A stretch of DNA of 64,000 bases from Melanopsichium pennsylvanicum (Eukaryota > Basidiomycota > Ustilaginomycetes > Ustilaginales): contig OAPG01000002.1 in the NCBI GenBank assembly GCA_900208305.1, forward strand, positions 744,001 to 808,000, in the 5' to 3' direction. Below, piece by piece: positions 10,538 to 20,345 of the stretch; position 1 is the stretch's first letter, and every line of letters starts with the position of its first letter. A model generated the notes under the pieces. The model was given only the letters and a program-made list of their open reading frames with translations, was not told the DNA's origin and ran no database searches. The position numbers and the translations under genes were made by a program.

Positions 10538-13500
10538 ATGGCGAGCGCCCCAACGAGACCGCCTCGCTCCGGCATCGAAATTGCCATGGATCTAGCAGCT
10601 GCTGACGCCAACTCCACCGCTTCTCATGGCTCATCGAGCCGCTACACCCCCGCTGCTGGCACACGTTCTACTGGAACCCCTGCACCGGCACCGATAGCCC
10701 TGGCTGACGTGCTCGCTCGATCCAATGCCGATCACGTTGCTGCCCTCGACCAGGTTCTAGCCGAGCGCAACCAATTTTGTCTGGAGAACGCAAAGCTTTC
10801 GTCGGAGAACGTACGTATCTGGAACCTCATGGGCCGCATTCGCAAGGAGAACGAAAGTCTCAAAGCGAGGTGCGCAGAGCTTGAACGGCTTTACAGCGTT
10901 CCACCAAGTACGAACAAAGGCTCCCCGCTCAGCTCGGCCATGGGCCCCACACCAGGCTCACCCGCCGGAAATCGAAGAAGGCTGCCTCACGCCATCGAAG
11001 GAGAAAGGTCGAGCAGTCCTCTGAGTTCGCCTCGACACGGCGGACAGAACTCGCGATCCGATCTCGAGCAGCGCATCTCCTCGGCTGGACAAGCAGCCCC
11101 AGCCGTCGAGGCCTACCGAGGCGCTCAAGAGCCCGTCAACCCATCATTTGGATCAGCTGCTACTGCTGTCGAGATGGCTCCTGCCCGCTCCAACGCCAAC
11201 GGCACCAGCCACAATCACGACAGCCCAATCACCAGCGTCGATCAAGGTCCTTCGCGCAATACCAACCCAGTTGATACTGGTGTAGAGCGGGGCACCAACA
11301 GCGGCTCACAGGCTTCGATCATGCAGCAGAGGGCTGCGGCACAGGCTCAGGCTCAATTCATGTCGCTTGCTCGACCCAGCCAAGGGCAAGATGAATTGGC
11401 CAACTCCATGATTAGTCACGAGAGCGGCGATTTCGAGGCAATTGACCGCAGCTCCGCTTCGGGCACTGATGACAACTCTCACCAGATCGGAATGATCCCG
11501 CAACCCACGGCCAACGAGAGGCTTCGCACACCGGCTCAACAGGGATACCCTTCCCCCTCGGGAGTTCCTGCGTCACCTTACCAGCAGAACGTCGAACGAG
11601 TCGCTGAACAAGAGAGGTCGCTGCTCGCATCGGGCCCCAACCGAAACCGAGCCGAAGTCACTCCCACCATGATTCCCTCTTCCGCCAGTACCCGATCTCT
11701 GGTCCACAAGGTCGTTTCGGAAGACCGCATCTCGCGCAGCTCTGGTTCGAGAAGGTCAAAAGACGATGTCAAGAAGCGCATCTTGGCTCCTCGCCTCGAT
11801 TCCTCGCTCTTGCGTGTTGCCAGTGTCAAGATTCAAGGCACCAACTATCGCTCGCCAGATCGAGGCAAGGAATCCATATCGTTTCTCATCGCTGTCGACA
11901 TTTTGCATCCTCCTGCTTCGTGGGGCCTCAACAGCATGGCTTCGGGTGAGCCGACACCACCCACTTCGTGGACCATCGAGAAGAGCTACAGCGACATCGT
12001 TGGCCTAGATGCCAAGCTTCGCAGCAAGGTCGGCAAGAAAGCCGCACAGCGTTTAGCTCCTCTTCCCGACAAGGCTCTCTTCAAGGATCATGCACCTGCA
12101 AAGGTGGACCAGCGCAAAGCACTTCTCGAAATTTATCTGCAAAGTCTCATGGTGCTCGAGCTGCCCGACAAGGATGAGGTCTGCACTTTCCTCTGCACTG
12201 ATGTCGTGCCTAACCGCAACCGTGATCCGCTCTCGATCAGCAAGGAAGGCTTCCTCACCAAGAAAGGTCAGAACCTTGGCAGATGGGTTACTCGGTTCTA
12301 TGTGCTGCGCAACTCTTACCTCAGCTACTTCGAGACGCGAGGCGGCGCTCTGATTGGTAGCATCAAAATTCGTGAAGCACAGATTGGTCGACAGCAAAAG
12401 AGCTCAGCCAGCAGCGAGCAGGACGAAAATGCCTACCGCCATGCCTTCTTGATCCTCGAGAAGAGAGAAGGAAGCCATGAGGAGACCCCGCACATTGCTC
12501 GACACGTACTGTGCGCTGAAAGCGACGAAGAGCGAGACGACTGGGTGGATGTGCTTGTACGGGTCATTGCCGAATTGGATGGCAACTCTGTGGACGATCT
12601 CCCTTCATCCCCCACGCAAGCTATGAGCAAGATGTCGCTCTCTCAGCACCCAACCACACCTGGTCGCGACAACTCGGGCTACAACACGCGCCTTCCTGAT
12701 GCGATCTTCAGCCCTTCTGCTGACACCTCGGTGCGACAATTCGCAGGTGACACAGACCGAGCAGGTTCCATGGGTCAGGAATCGAGCAGGAACTTCTCCG
12801 TGCGCATGAACAGCATCGACTCCACAGCAACAGGCAAGCCTGCATCCTCGACTGCTGCAACTTCAATCCCACCTTCGGCTTCATACCGTAGCTTCCAAGA
12901 ACCACGCTCACCTGTCAGCACCAGGACCGCCGACTTGCACGACCCTCCTGGCTCTCCTGGCCTCCGCACCGAGCCCCTCGGTCGTGGCAAGGCGTCCATC
13001 AGTGGCCCAATCAATGGCGCACCCATTCCCGCTGGCTATAAGTTCGGAGCAAGGGACGATGTCCCTTCTGACAGTAAGAAGGACGACAAGAAACGTTTCT
13101 GGCAGGGATTCCGAGGCTTTGGTGGGCATGACAAGCATCAGCGCGAGCCTCGACCCGTCTTTGGCGTGCCACTCGCCGAGTCGATCGCCATCTCCAGCAT
13201 TCACGAGGGTATGGCACTGCCCTCCGTTGTGTATCGCTGCATCGAGTACCTGGAAAAGCGCAACGCTTTCATGGAAGAGGGCATCTACCGTCTGTCGGGC
13301 TCTTCTGCAGTCATCAAGACGCTCAAGGATCGCTTCAACATGGAAGGAGATGTAGACCTTCTGGCCGAGAACCAATACTACGATCCTCACGCTATTGCCG
13401 GGCTTCTCAAAACCTTCTTGCGCGAGCTTCCTACCAGCGTATTGACCCGCGAACTGCACATGGACTTTATGCGCGTCAACGAGCTCCAAGAACGTGCTGA

Positions 13501-14113
13501 GCGAGTCAATGAACTTGGACATCTCGTTTCGCAGTTGCCACTGGCCAACTATTCGCTCCTGCGAACGCTCTGCAGCCATTTGATCAAGATCATCGAACAC
13601 TCGGATGTAAACAAGATGACCATGCGCAATGTCGGCATCGTTTTCAGCCCAACCCTGGCAATTGGCGCTGGGATCTTTGCGTTGTTCCTGACAGAATTCG
13701 ACAGTGTCTTTGAGACCGATGCCAACGGCGAGCCGGCACCGAAGAGGATTGAGGAGGAAGTTGCAGCTGTCGAATCTTTCGATCAAGGGGCGGAAGCTGA
13801 GGAGAACCCGAACAGAAACAAGCGCAACAGTGTGCAATACCGAGAAAGTCAGGCCGAGAAGCTGCTTGGTCTTGAAGGCCGCAGTCTCAGCCACCGTGTC
13901 GACGAGGATATGGAAGGTATCCCTGATGACGCTGGAGCTGAGAGCTGGGCCGAGGACGAGGACAATCAACACCTCTCGCAACACAACGGTTCCGAGGGTC
14001 AGATTCAGTACGAAGAAGAGCAGCATTTTCACCAGAACGAGGCCCATCAGCAGCAGCAGCAGCGACAACAACAACAACATCAGATGCATGCACCTTCCGC
14101 CATCATGAGCTGA
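10538..14113 (+). CDS. BEM3: Bem3-type Rho GTPase-activating protein (PX-PH-RhoGAP)
   Basis: A single-exon protein of 1191 residues starting MASAPTRPPRSG. A short coiled coil near 60-115 (ENAKLSSENVRIWNLMGRIR) is followed by a long disordered Ser/Pro segment. The PX domain covers about 426-550 (VKIQGTNYRS, KSYSDIVGLDAKLRSKVG, QRKALLEIYLQSLM). The PH domain covers about 570-678 (EGFLTKKGQNLGRWVTRFYVLR, then DDWVDVLVRVI). The RhoGAP domain covers about 873-1057, with the arginine finger R918 in GIYRLSGS and the conserved AGLLKTFLRELP and NVGIVFSPTL. The domain order matches yeast Bem3, a GAP for Cdc42 that acts at sites of polarised growth and binds phosphoinositides through PX and PH. After the GAP domain come an acidic stretch and a Gln-rich tail (QQQQQRQQQQHQ). 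A role in Cdc42 control of budding or hyphal growth is inferred from the family. Confidence 0.93.
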   Translation: MASAPTRPPRSGIEIAMDLAAADANSTASHGSSSRYTPAAGTRSTGTPAPAPIALADVLARSNADHVAALDQVLAERNQFCLENAKLSSENVRIWNLMGRIRKENESLKARCAELERLYSVPPSTNKGSPLSSAMGPTPGSPAGNRRRLPHAIEGERSSSPLSSPRHGGQNSRSDLEQRISSAGQAAPAVEAYRGAQEPVNPSFGSAATAVEMAPARSNANGTSHNHDSPITSVDQGPSRNTNPVDTGVERGTNSGSQASIMQQRAAAQAQAQFMSLARPSQGQDELANSMISHESGDFEAIDRSSASGTDDNSHQIGMIPQPTANERLRTPAQQGYPSPSGVPASPYQQNVERVAEQERSLLASGPNRNRAEVTPTMIPSSASTRSLVHKVVSEDRISRSSGSRRSKDDVKKRILAPRLDSSLLRVASVKIQGTNYRSPDRGKESISFLIAVDILHPPASWGLNSMASGEPTPPTSWTIEKSYSDIVGLDAKLRSKVGKKAAQRLAPLPDKALFKDHAPAKVDQRKALLEIYLQSLMVLELPDKDEVCTFLCTDVVPNRNRDPLSISKEGFLTKKGQNLGRWVTRFYVLRNSYLSYFETRGGALIGSIKIREAQIGRQQKSSASSEQDENAYRHAFLILEKREGSHEETPHIARHVLCAESDEERDDWVDVLVRVIAELDGNSVDDLPSSPTQAMSKMSLSQHPTTPGRDNSGYNTRLPDAIFSPSADTSVRQFAGDTDRAGSMGQESSRNFSVRMNSIDSTATGKPASSTAATSIPPSASYRSFQEPRSPVSTRTADLHDPPGSPGLRTEPLGRGKASISGPINGAPIPAGYKFGARDDVPSDSKKDDKKRFWQGFRGFGGHDKHQREPRPVFGVPLAESIAISSIHEGMALPSVVYRCIEYLEKRNAFMEEGIYRLSGSSAVIKTLKDRFNMEGDVDLLAENQYYDPHAIAGLLKTFLRELPTSVLTRELHMDFMRVNELQERAERVNELGHLVSQLPLANYSLLRTLCSHLIKIIEHSDVNKMTMRNVGIVFSPTLAIGAGIFALFLTEFDSVFETDANGEPAPKRIEEEVAAVESFDQGAEAEENPNRNKRNSVQYRESQAEKLLGLEGRSLSHRVDEDMEGIPDDAGAESWAEDEDNQHLSQHNGSEGQIQYEEEQHFHQNEAHQQQQQRQQQQHQMHAPSAIMS

Positions 14114-14323
14114 GCTATGTCCGGCACACTCGTAGAGCTCACGCTTTGCGTTTCGCACTCTTCACTCATCTATTCATCTTTTTATCCTTCCCGAAATTTG
14201 ATACCAGTGAACCTAATTTCAAGCAATGCACCTGTCCTAAAATAGCAACCCGTGCTGCGAATCATGAAGAGGAGAGTACATTAAATTTACATTGAGCAGG
14301 CCGCCAAAGCCAAAATCAGAAAA

Positions 14324-14331
14324 TGACGTCA
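14324..14331. promoter_or_regulatory. Palindromic CRE/ATF site upstream of the YjbQ-family gene
   Basis: The perfect palindrome TGACGTCA is followed immediately by CGTCA, so a second half-site overlaps the first (TGACGTCACGTCA, 14324-14336). It lies about 110 bp before the ATG at 14442, in the 328-bp gap after the RhoGAP gene. TGACGTCA is the known binding site of ATF/CREB bZIP factors such as fission-yeast Atf1. Control of this gene by stress or nutrient bZIP factors is inference. Confidence 0.5.
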
Positions 14332-14441
14332 CGTCACACTCAGCGCTCAGGCGACGCGACTTTGAACGTTTTTAACTCTTCTCTCCAGTGCAGTGCAGCG
14401 CCATGCCAGTCTGTTAACTTTTATCTTCTTGATCTTCATCG

Positions 14442-15251
14442 ATGGCTTCGACGTATCCACCAAAGAGCAGCAATAGCAACGACGACGACTCGACCCTCTA
14501 CTCACAGTCTCCCCACGCGCCGATTGACAAGAGGCAAGCTCGACGCAGACTCAAAGCGCAACATCGGGCAGGTCAATACGGAGACCCCACCTACATCACC
14601 CTTCTCGTTCTCGCATTAGCACTGCTATACTGGTTACTACCGGTCCCAGGCATCTTTGAGCTTCTCTACGGTCGATCCAAAAACCGTTCCGCCCACACTT
14701 GTGCTTGTGATAACGCAGCAGCAGTAAAGATCGAACCAGCGATGCCGTGGCAGAAGCAGTTCACCCTCAGCTCCCGCAGCAAAGGCTGCCATCTCGTGAC
14801 TAACGAAGTCATGCCTCACATCGAAGAAGGGCTGAAAGGTGTCAAGGTTGGTATTCTGACCCTATTCATCCAGCACACCAGTGCGGCGCTGAGCTTGAAC
14901 GAAAACTTCGATAGGGACGTCAGAACTGATATGGACATGGTAAGTCTCACTCACTTACCTCTTTATTGACAATTTTGAGACCCTGTTTCTAACGACCTTT
15001 GCGAATCTTACCACCTTTGCGATGGACTGTAGGCCCTGGACAAAGTCGTTCCTGAATCTCTCCCTTGGAAGCACACCGATGAGGGACCGGATGATTCTGT
15101 CTCGCACACCAAGGCCTCGCTCATCGGCCCCTCGATTACTATTCCCATCACCGATGGCAGGCTGAATGTCGGCACGTGGCAGGGCTTTTACCTGTGCGAA
15201 TTCAGGAAGCTCGCCCACAAGCGAAAGATCGTTGCCACCATTGTACCCTGA
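14442..15251 (+). CDS. YjbQ/UPF0047 family protein with N-terminal membrane anchor (two exons)
   Basis: Exon 1 is 14442-14939 and exon 2 is 15033-15251. The 93-bp intron starts GTAAGT, ends TGTAG and contains a CTAAC branch-like site near 14989. The spliced product has 238 residues. Residues 90-238 are the UPF0047/YjbQ fold: QHTSAALSLNENFDRDVRTD, a HTDEGPDD block, HTKASLIGPSITIPI, GRLNVGTWQGFYLCEFR. Bacterial and archaeal relatives are about 130-140 residues and have weak thiamine-phosphate-synthase activity in vitro; the true role is unsettled. Here about 80 extra residues precede the domain, with a basic segment (KRQARRRLKAQ) and one hydrophobic helix (YITLLVLALALLYWLL, about 51-66). This suggests a type II or signal-anchored membrane protein. 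The splice sites are supported because the join restores the conserved domain exactly. Confidence 0.88.
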
Positions 15252-15326
15252 GCTACCCTAGAGCGGAGCTAATCGATGTATTCCCTCCAGTATCGTTGCT
15301 AAATTGGTATCGTGTGCCAAAGCACC

Positions 15327-15743
15327 ATGCGCCTACTGTTTCTCTTGACCTTGTGTGGATTGTCCAGTATCTGGAGCTGGCCTGACGTGATCAACAAGGA
15401 TGACGAGCACGTGCGACTTACAAGAAATTTTGATTCTCAGCTACATCCGGTTGGACGCAGAGCATGCACGTCCGCCTCTCTAAAATGGCTAGCGTGCAAG
15501 CAGACCGCATTGTGGCTGCCGGGCGGTGTGATGGACCTTCTTCGGCTGCAAGGCAATCCATGCAAAGGCAGCGTGTGTTTCTCTTATGATCATCACGACG
15601 CTGTGAATGACTTGGTGCTGAGCAAATGGGGCGTCGAGCTGGGCATACGAGGCAGGAAGACTAGATCACCAGCCTTTCAGCATTTGGTGGTGCTGCTCAC
15701 CATCCATGATCAGCTTAGCAGATCTTGCAACATGTTTGATTAA
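15327..15743 (+). CDS. Possible small secreted protein (hypothetical)
   Basis: An ORF of 138 residues begins at an ATG in good context (CACCATG) 75 bp after the YjbQ-family stop codon. Its N terminus, MRLLFLLTLCGLSSIWSWP, reads like a cleavable signal peptide: one Arg, a Leu-rich core and a small-residue region. The rest is soluble-looking with several cysteines (RACTSAS, LACKQ, NPCKGSVC, RSCNMFD) and no transmembrane helix. It could be a secreted small cysteine-containing protein of the sort smut fungi use as effectors. It could equally be a chance ORF in the 3' untranslated region of the upstream gene. I recognise no family. Confidence 0.3.
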   Translation: MRLLFLLTLCGLSSIWSWPDVINKDDEHVRLTRNFDSQLHPVGRRACTSASLKWLACKQTALWLPGGVMDLLRLQGNPCKGSVCFSYDHHDAVNDLVLSKWGVELGIRGRKTRSPAFQHLVVLLTIHDQLSRSCNMFD

Positions 15744-16384
15744 CTGTGCAACATTGAGGCAATCGTACCTAGCCAGGAAGGAGACAACATCCCCTGATTT
15801 GACGTCTCGCTACGGCAAAAGAGAATGTCGAGAGCTGCAGCAAACTGCCTGACTACTTACATGCAGCTTTCTCGTTTTACAGCTGCTACGAGCATCATAT
15901 CTGTGAGGCACCTGCCTTGTGGTCAATGAAGCATATATCATATGCGCACGACCGGCGGCCGCGCCAACTGCTGAGGCAAAGCACACGAAACGCTTATGAT
16001 CTTGAGCGCCCGGAATAAAGGATTCTCCGTCCGAGCTGCGAGTATATGGCTAATGGCGGATGGTGGGAGTAACGATTGTCTCACCGGCAGGCGCCAAATC
16101 TTCGTGCGTTTCTTAGACCTCGTTGTTGAGCAACACATTGATGCATACAAGTTGGACGTACGCCATCGGCATTGCCTACAAACACACAGCATTTGAGGCC
16201 CATCAAACACTTCAGACAAGAAGACACTGCAAACGCGACACCGAGACGGATGTTACAGGCAGCTCTAGGAAGCAGCGGTGCAAACCGCGGAGCTTTAATG
16301 CGAGCCAAAGAAGCAAAGAGAACGACGCACCGGGGTCAACGTGTGGTCCGGATTCAGACTTCCGCCTTGTCACCTGATCCGTAC
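15744..16384. other. Intergenic region, no supported gene
   Basis: It lies between the possible secreted-protein ORF and the end of the BTB-like frame. The only point of note is that a spliced downstream exon of the minus-strand BTB-like gene could fall here (see that gene). Nothing else is recognised. Confidence 0.3.
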
Positions 16385-17122
16385 TCACCTGCGAGATACC
16401 TTTCGCCGCTTCCTGGGTCGCTCATCGGAGTCATAGGACTCAGTATGCATGGGACTATTATGCTCGTCAATGAGTTGGACCAACCTGAGCATACCGGCTT
16501 GTTGAGCGGCATATCGAAGATCCGAGAAAGAAAGAATGTCAGCCAAATCCGGTCGAGACGCGGCATCTTGAGGGTCGCGGTCGTTGAGGCGTTCGAGAAT
16601 TGCGGTCTCCAAAGTCGTAGCATCCCATACACCGATACCGTAGGAAAGCAGGATCTCTGTGGATCTCACCAGCTGGTCAAGGCAGATTCGGCTCCAGTAG
16701 AGGCTCGACAAGCGATGAGGCTGCAGGCTGTTGACCAGTAGAGAGAGATCTGACCACGTCAGAGGCAGGACAATTCGAGCCTGTCCTGCCTCATCGAGAA
16801 CGATCATATCGAAGAGCTTGGCAGATTGCTGGGCTAGATCTGATGCCATGCAGCGGTATTCCACGTCGTCTTGCCCAATGAGTCTGACAATACGTTTGTC
16901 CACCGCATCCTCCTCCGCCGTCGCAGACACCATGTTCACATCTAACTCATCACTTGCATCCGAAGGAATCTCTGCTGGACTGCCGGACACCTGCACATCC
17001 CAGAGATCGGAGGGCTCCAGCCCATGGGCGGTGATGGGTTCGACCTTTGGCTGGACATCAAAGCGGACCTGTTCGTTGGGCTGAAGGATCATTGTAGTTT
17101 CGTGCATCGTAGTTTCGAGCAT
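16385..17122 (-). CDS. BTB/POZ-like protein, 3' end possibly spliced
   Basis: The first in-frame ATG is at 17122 (MLETTMHETTMILQ), giving 245 residues to the TGA at 16385-16387. An acidic N-terminal third precedes a region from about 80 that resembles a fungal BTB fold: KRIVRLIGQDDVEYRCMASD, then QQSAKLFDMIVLD, IVLPLTWSDLSLLVNSLQP, and LVRSTEILLSYGIGVWDATT. This is the pattern of a strand pair, an asx-FxdM helix and a helical pair, but conservation is modest. The C terminus is a nuclear-localisation-like RPRKRRKVSRR. The stop lies inside CGCAGGTGAGTA, a strong 5' splice-donor consensus, so transcripts may splice there and extend the protein. A role as a substrate adaptor is only a family-based guess. 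Confidence 0.6.
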   Translation of the reverse strand: MLETTMHETTMILQPNEQVRFDVQPKVEPITAHGLEPSDLWDVQVSGSPAEIPSDASDELDVNMVSATAEEDAVDKRIVRLIGQDDVEYRCMASDLAQQSAKLFDMIVLDEAGQARIVLPLTWSDLSLLVNSLQPHRLSSLYWSRICLDQLVRSTEILLSYGIGVWDATTLETAILERLNDRDPQDAASRPDLADILSFSDLRYAAQQAGMLRLVQLIDEHNSPMHTESYDSDERPRKRRKVSRR

Positions 17123-18290
17123 GACGGTAAAATCAATTGAATGCCAGACGTCGTCTGCTCTCCACACAGGCGATCCCAGCACCGTGAGATAGGAAGCGAA
17201 CCCTTGATCGGAAGGGGGCAGCTATTTATGCGCAAAACCTGATTGCAGTCCCTCTGCTGGATGTGCGCAGCTTGCACGAAGTTACTGCGAAAGCAAGACA
17301 AGGTTCTGCACGACAGTGTCGACCTGTCCAAGGAAGGAGGAAGTGCCGTGTCGTACTGCCGTTCCGACATCGGCGACGTTCTTGACTGGCCTTTGGCCGG
17401 TCTGAAGTAGTAGGCAATTACGTTGAAGCCTCAGAGGCCTGTAACTTGTGTGTTCTCACAGAGTAGCAACGTGCAGTCAAGTGCGCTTCACTACTGATTG
17501 CCTGTGAGGTCGGAAGGCCCGACGCTCGGACCTCTTCTTGCCGTTCTGCCTCCTTGTGTCCCTACTTGGCCGATTCACCGCACAGCAACCGTGTTGCTCG
17601 CTCAACGTCATGGACGCTGTGAAGTGGAATGAGACTGTGTAAAGTCATTAGCATTTGATGGTGATCGCTGATGAAATTGGCGCATAAATAGTGCAGCTAT
17701 CCGTTCGATTCACTCATGAGGAGCAGCGTCACAGCCAGCCCTGACCGCGCACTGGCCCAATCGTGCAGCCCGCATCACATCGGGTCGTCCGCAAGTGAGC
17801 AGTCGGCGCAGACAAGAGTCGGAATGAAGTTCACACGGTGTGAAGTGCAGAAGGAGAGCGTCCGGGCACCTCGAAGAATTCCGTATTGCTGCCAAGGCGA
17901 CATCAGGCGACACTACTAGACGGCAGGAAATCGGAATAAGAAGGTCTTCTCTCCAGCGGCGCTCTGGTGCCAAAGCTTTGTGGGCCCTCCCGGTCATGTC
18001 AAGGTTGGATTAATGAAAATCATTCAAATAACAAATTAAGACAAGAAAAGAGTGCAGCTCGGCTCCGACCAAACGCGTCAAGAAAGAAGATGCCTGGTGT
18101 TGAGCCCTTGAAGCTTTCGCGTTGTCCTCCACGCTTCGGAGTCAAACGTTACCTAGAGCTTGAGTTTGGAAGGTAATCTTTGATGCACGGTTGATTGTTT
18201 CAATCACCTCATTCGTCCATCAATCGCTTCTGCCACCACACTCTTCCTAAGTCACCTGCACTTGAGCTTACGCTCGTGATCCTTTCCGCT
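17123..18290. promoter_or_regulatory. Divergent intergenic region between BTB-like and RSC7 genes
   Basis: About 1.2 kb separates two divergently oriented ATGs, so promoters for both should be here. The ORFs inside are short and without recognisable motifs. I see no RNA gene or repeat. Confidence 0.35.
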
Positions 18291-20345
18291 ATGGCACGAA
18301 CGAAGGGGATCACATTGCGGGTGCGGAAACCTGCCGAAGACGCACCCTCCAACGCTCCTGCAATCGAAGCCCAACCGCCAACCGTCGACCACGAACCAAC
18401 GCAAGGGCAAGTACAAGACGAAGAATTGGAGCCTGCAGAAAATTTGAGAGCTCCAGCTTCGTCCCGACCAAAGAGCTCCCGACTGTCACGAACAAGATCG
18501 CACGAAGAGGCATTTGAATCCACACCAACGTTTTCGCGCGCGCCACCATCACGCCGATCACTTCGGCAACCTCAACAGGAACAGCACGATGCTGATGAAG
18601 ATATTGAGATGGAAACAATGCCGCCGAACGAGGAAGGGAAGGGCGAGGAGGATGCCGAGGCAGGTGGGAACGAGGCTGCACATAGCACGGCTGACACACC
18701 GCGCAGCCGTTCCACTCGCACCCGACAAAAGGCATCGGCCACACCCGTACCACAAACCCCATCCGGCCCTCGTCCAAAACGAAGCCCGAGAAAAGCATCC
18801 AGAATATCTATTGTTGGCAGAAAAGGCACTGGCCGCGCAAGGGAAACACCAGCGAACGACGAAGATGTGGATCCATCCGTGCAGGCTGATGACCAAGGCG
18901 AGCAGCCTGGCGAAGCAGAAGTTGAGGAAGCAAACGCCGAGGATGCAGCAGAAGAGGACGAAGATGCAGATGGAGACGCCGATGTTGATGTTGAGGAGGA
19001 CGAAGACGGCGAGGGTGTGGGCGACGATGAAGAGGGCGTTGACGAGGAAGGACAGAAGACCATCACGATCAAGGGTACCAAGTATCGCCTCGAAGCCGAC
19101 GGAGAAGAGGTAGTGCTCCCATCCGATCCCGATGGCGACAAGAAAATCGACGAGAAAGGTCGTTTGCAAGGCGGGAGGCAGTACAAGGCGTACAATTTCA
19201 CATCTGACTTGCGTGCCGATCCGGAGAAGGTGTACATGCTGGCGATTGATGCTGCGCGCACAGCAGGCTACCGTGACTCGCTCTACTTCTTCCGTAAAAA
19301 CCCGCAGATCTTCAAGATTGAGCTGCTTCAGCCCGAGAAGGAAAAGCTGATTGAAGATGGTCGTCTCAGTGGACAGCTCAGGACCCGAAATGTGACCATG
19401 GTCCCGGCCCGAAACGTCTACAAGCTTCATGGTGCTCGCTTCCTGAGCGGCGGTAAAGCTGTCATTGACGACTACTACGAAGCTCAAGCGCGAGCTTCCG
19501 GTGTCAAGGAGGGCAAAACCGTCGGAGGTATGTCGTTAGAAGAGCAAGAGAAACGACGCGAAGCCGAGCGTGAGCGTGAACGTCCCAAGAAGAAGGCCGA
19601 CACATTCAGCTACACCACTATCGACCCGCAGGGAGACCCCGTAGTGACTCAATTCGGCGATGCCGGTCAAGCACCATGGGTGCGGGCTGGCAACTGGCAG
19701 TCGCGCAAGGCGGCTCTGCAGCGACTCGAAATCACCGAGCAGAATTGGATGCTCGAGATGGCCCGAAGTGTGCGCGGCATGAACACAGAACTCAACGAGA
19801 CTCGAAGAGACCGACTCTCGGCGTTCCCACGCTTCAGCCGCTACCTTGACATCGACGGGTTGACAGGAGTGGAGGAAGCCAAGAAAGAGGTCGCAGACGG
19901 CGAGGCCGAGCCCGAAGATGACCCGGAAGCGCTCAACTACCTACCCCCTTGGGAGCGAGCGAAGTTAGCTTCAGCAACGGAAGAAGAACTGCAAGAGAGC
20001 AACAAGAAGCGCAAAGCTACACTTCAGGACGATCTTGACGCTCAGCGTCGCCGAGGTCCTCCGATTGGCGTCTACGAACCCAACACACATCTCCCTCATT
20101 TCAGCGTGCTGACGCAGCCGAGTCAGGCGTCTCTGGTCAAACTCGCGCAACGACCAGCGTACATCAACGATCCAGGGCAAGAGCGAGGCGACCGACGACC
20201 GATCTTGGGCGGTAATAAGCTTGGCTCAGGCGGATGGGGCCTCGCAAGCATTTCAGTAGAATGCCTAGCACCAGGCAGACTGCCAGCTTACATCGCTATG
20301 CCTGCGGGTGCGAGCGCAGAGTCGGTGACCGTTCCATCAGAGTAA
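18291..20345 (+). CDS. RSC7: RSC/SWI-SNF chromatin remodelling subunit, Rsc7/Swp82 family (Npl6-like)
   Basis: A single-exon protein of 684 residues starting MARTKGITLRVRKPAED. The N-terminal 190 residues are basic and Ser/Pro-rich with several S/T-R-S-R patches. Residues about 195-253 form a very acidic tract (EEDEDADGDADVDVEEDEDG). The family domain follows at about 255-405: TITIKGTKYRLEADGEEVVL, DEKGRLQGGRQYKAYNF, YMLAIDAARTAGYRDSLYFF, RNVTMVPARNVYKLHGARF. This is the CRC-subunit domain shared by yeast Rsc7/Npl6 and Swp82. Rsc7 is a subunit of the RSC nucleosome-remodelling complex. A Lys/Arg/Glu helix and a less conserved C-terminal region ending near PGRLPAYIAMPAG complete it. Family membership is strong; assignment to RSC rather than SWI/SNF is inference. 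Confidence 0.9.
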   Translation: MARTKGITLRVRKPAEDAPSNAPAIEAQPPTVDHEPTQGQVQDEELEPAENLRAPASSRPKSSRLSRTRSHEEAFESTPTFSRAPPSRRSLRQPQQEQHDADEDIEMETMPPNEEGKGEEDAEAGGNEAAHSTADTPRSRSTRTRQKASATPVPQTPSGPRPKRSPRKASRISIVGRKGTGRARETPANDEDVDPSVQADDQGEQPGEAEVEEANAEDAAEEDEDADGDADVDVEEDEDGEGVGDDEEGVDEEGQKTITIKGTKYRLEADGEEVVLPSDPDGDKKIDEKGRLQGGRQYKAYNFTSDLRADPEKVYMLAIDAARTAGYRDSLYFFRKNPQIFKIELLQPEKEKLIEDGRLSGQLRTRNVTMVPARNVYKLHGARFLSGGKAVIDDYYEAQARASGVKEGKTVGGMSLEEQEKRREAERERERPKKKADTFSYTTIDPQGDPVVTQFGDAGQAPWVRAGNWQSRKAALQRLEITEQNWMLEMARSVRGMNTELNETRRDRLSAFPRFSRYLDIDGLTGVEEAKKEVADGEAEPEDDPEALNYLPPWERAKLASATEEELQESNKKRKATLQDDLDAQRRRGPPIGVYEPNTHLPHFSVLTQPSQASLVKLAQRPAYINDPGQERGDRRPILGGNKLGSGGWGLASISVECLAPGRLPAYIAMPAGASAESVTVPSE

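Noticed and set aside
12908..14158. 416-codon antisense ORF within the RhoGAP gene
   Set aside because: It is a mirror of the RhoGAP coding bias with no recognisable fold.
18558..19487. 309-codon antisense ORF with hydrophobic stretches in RSC7
   Set aside because: The Val/Leu/Phe-rich content is the complement of the acidic GAG/GAC tract, not a membrane protein.
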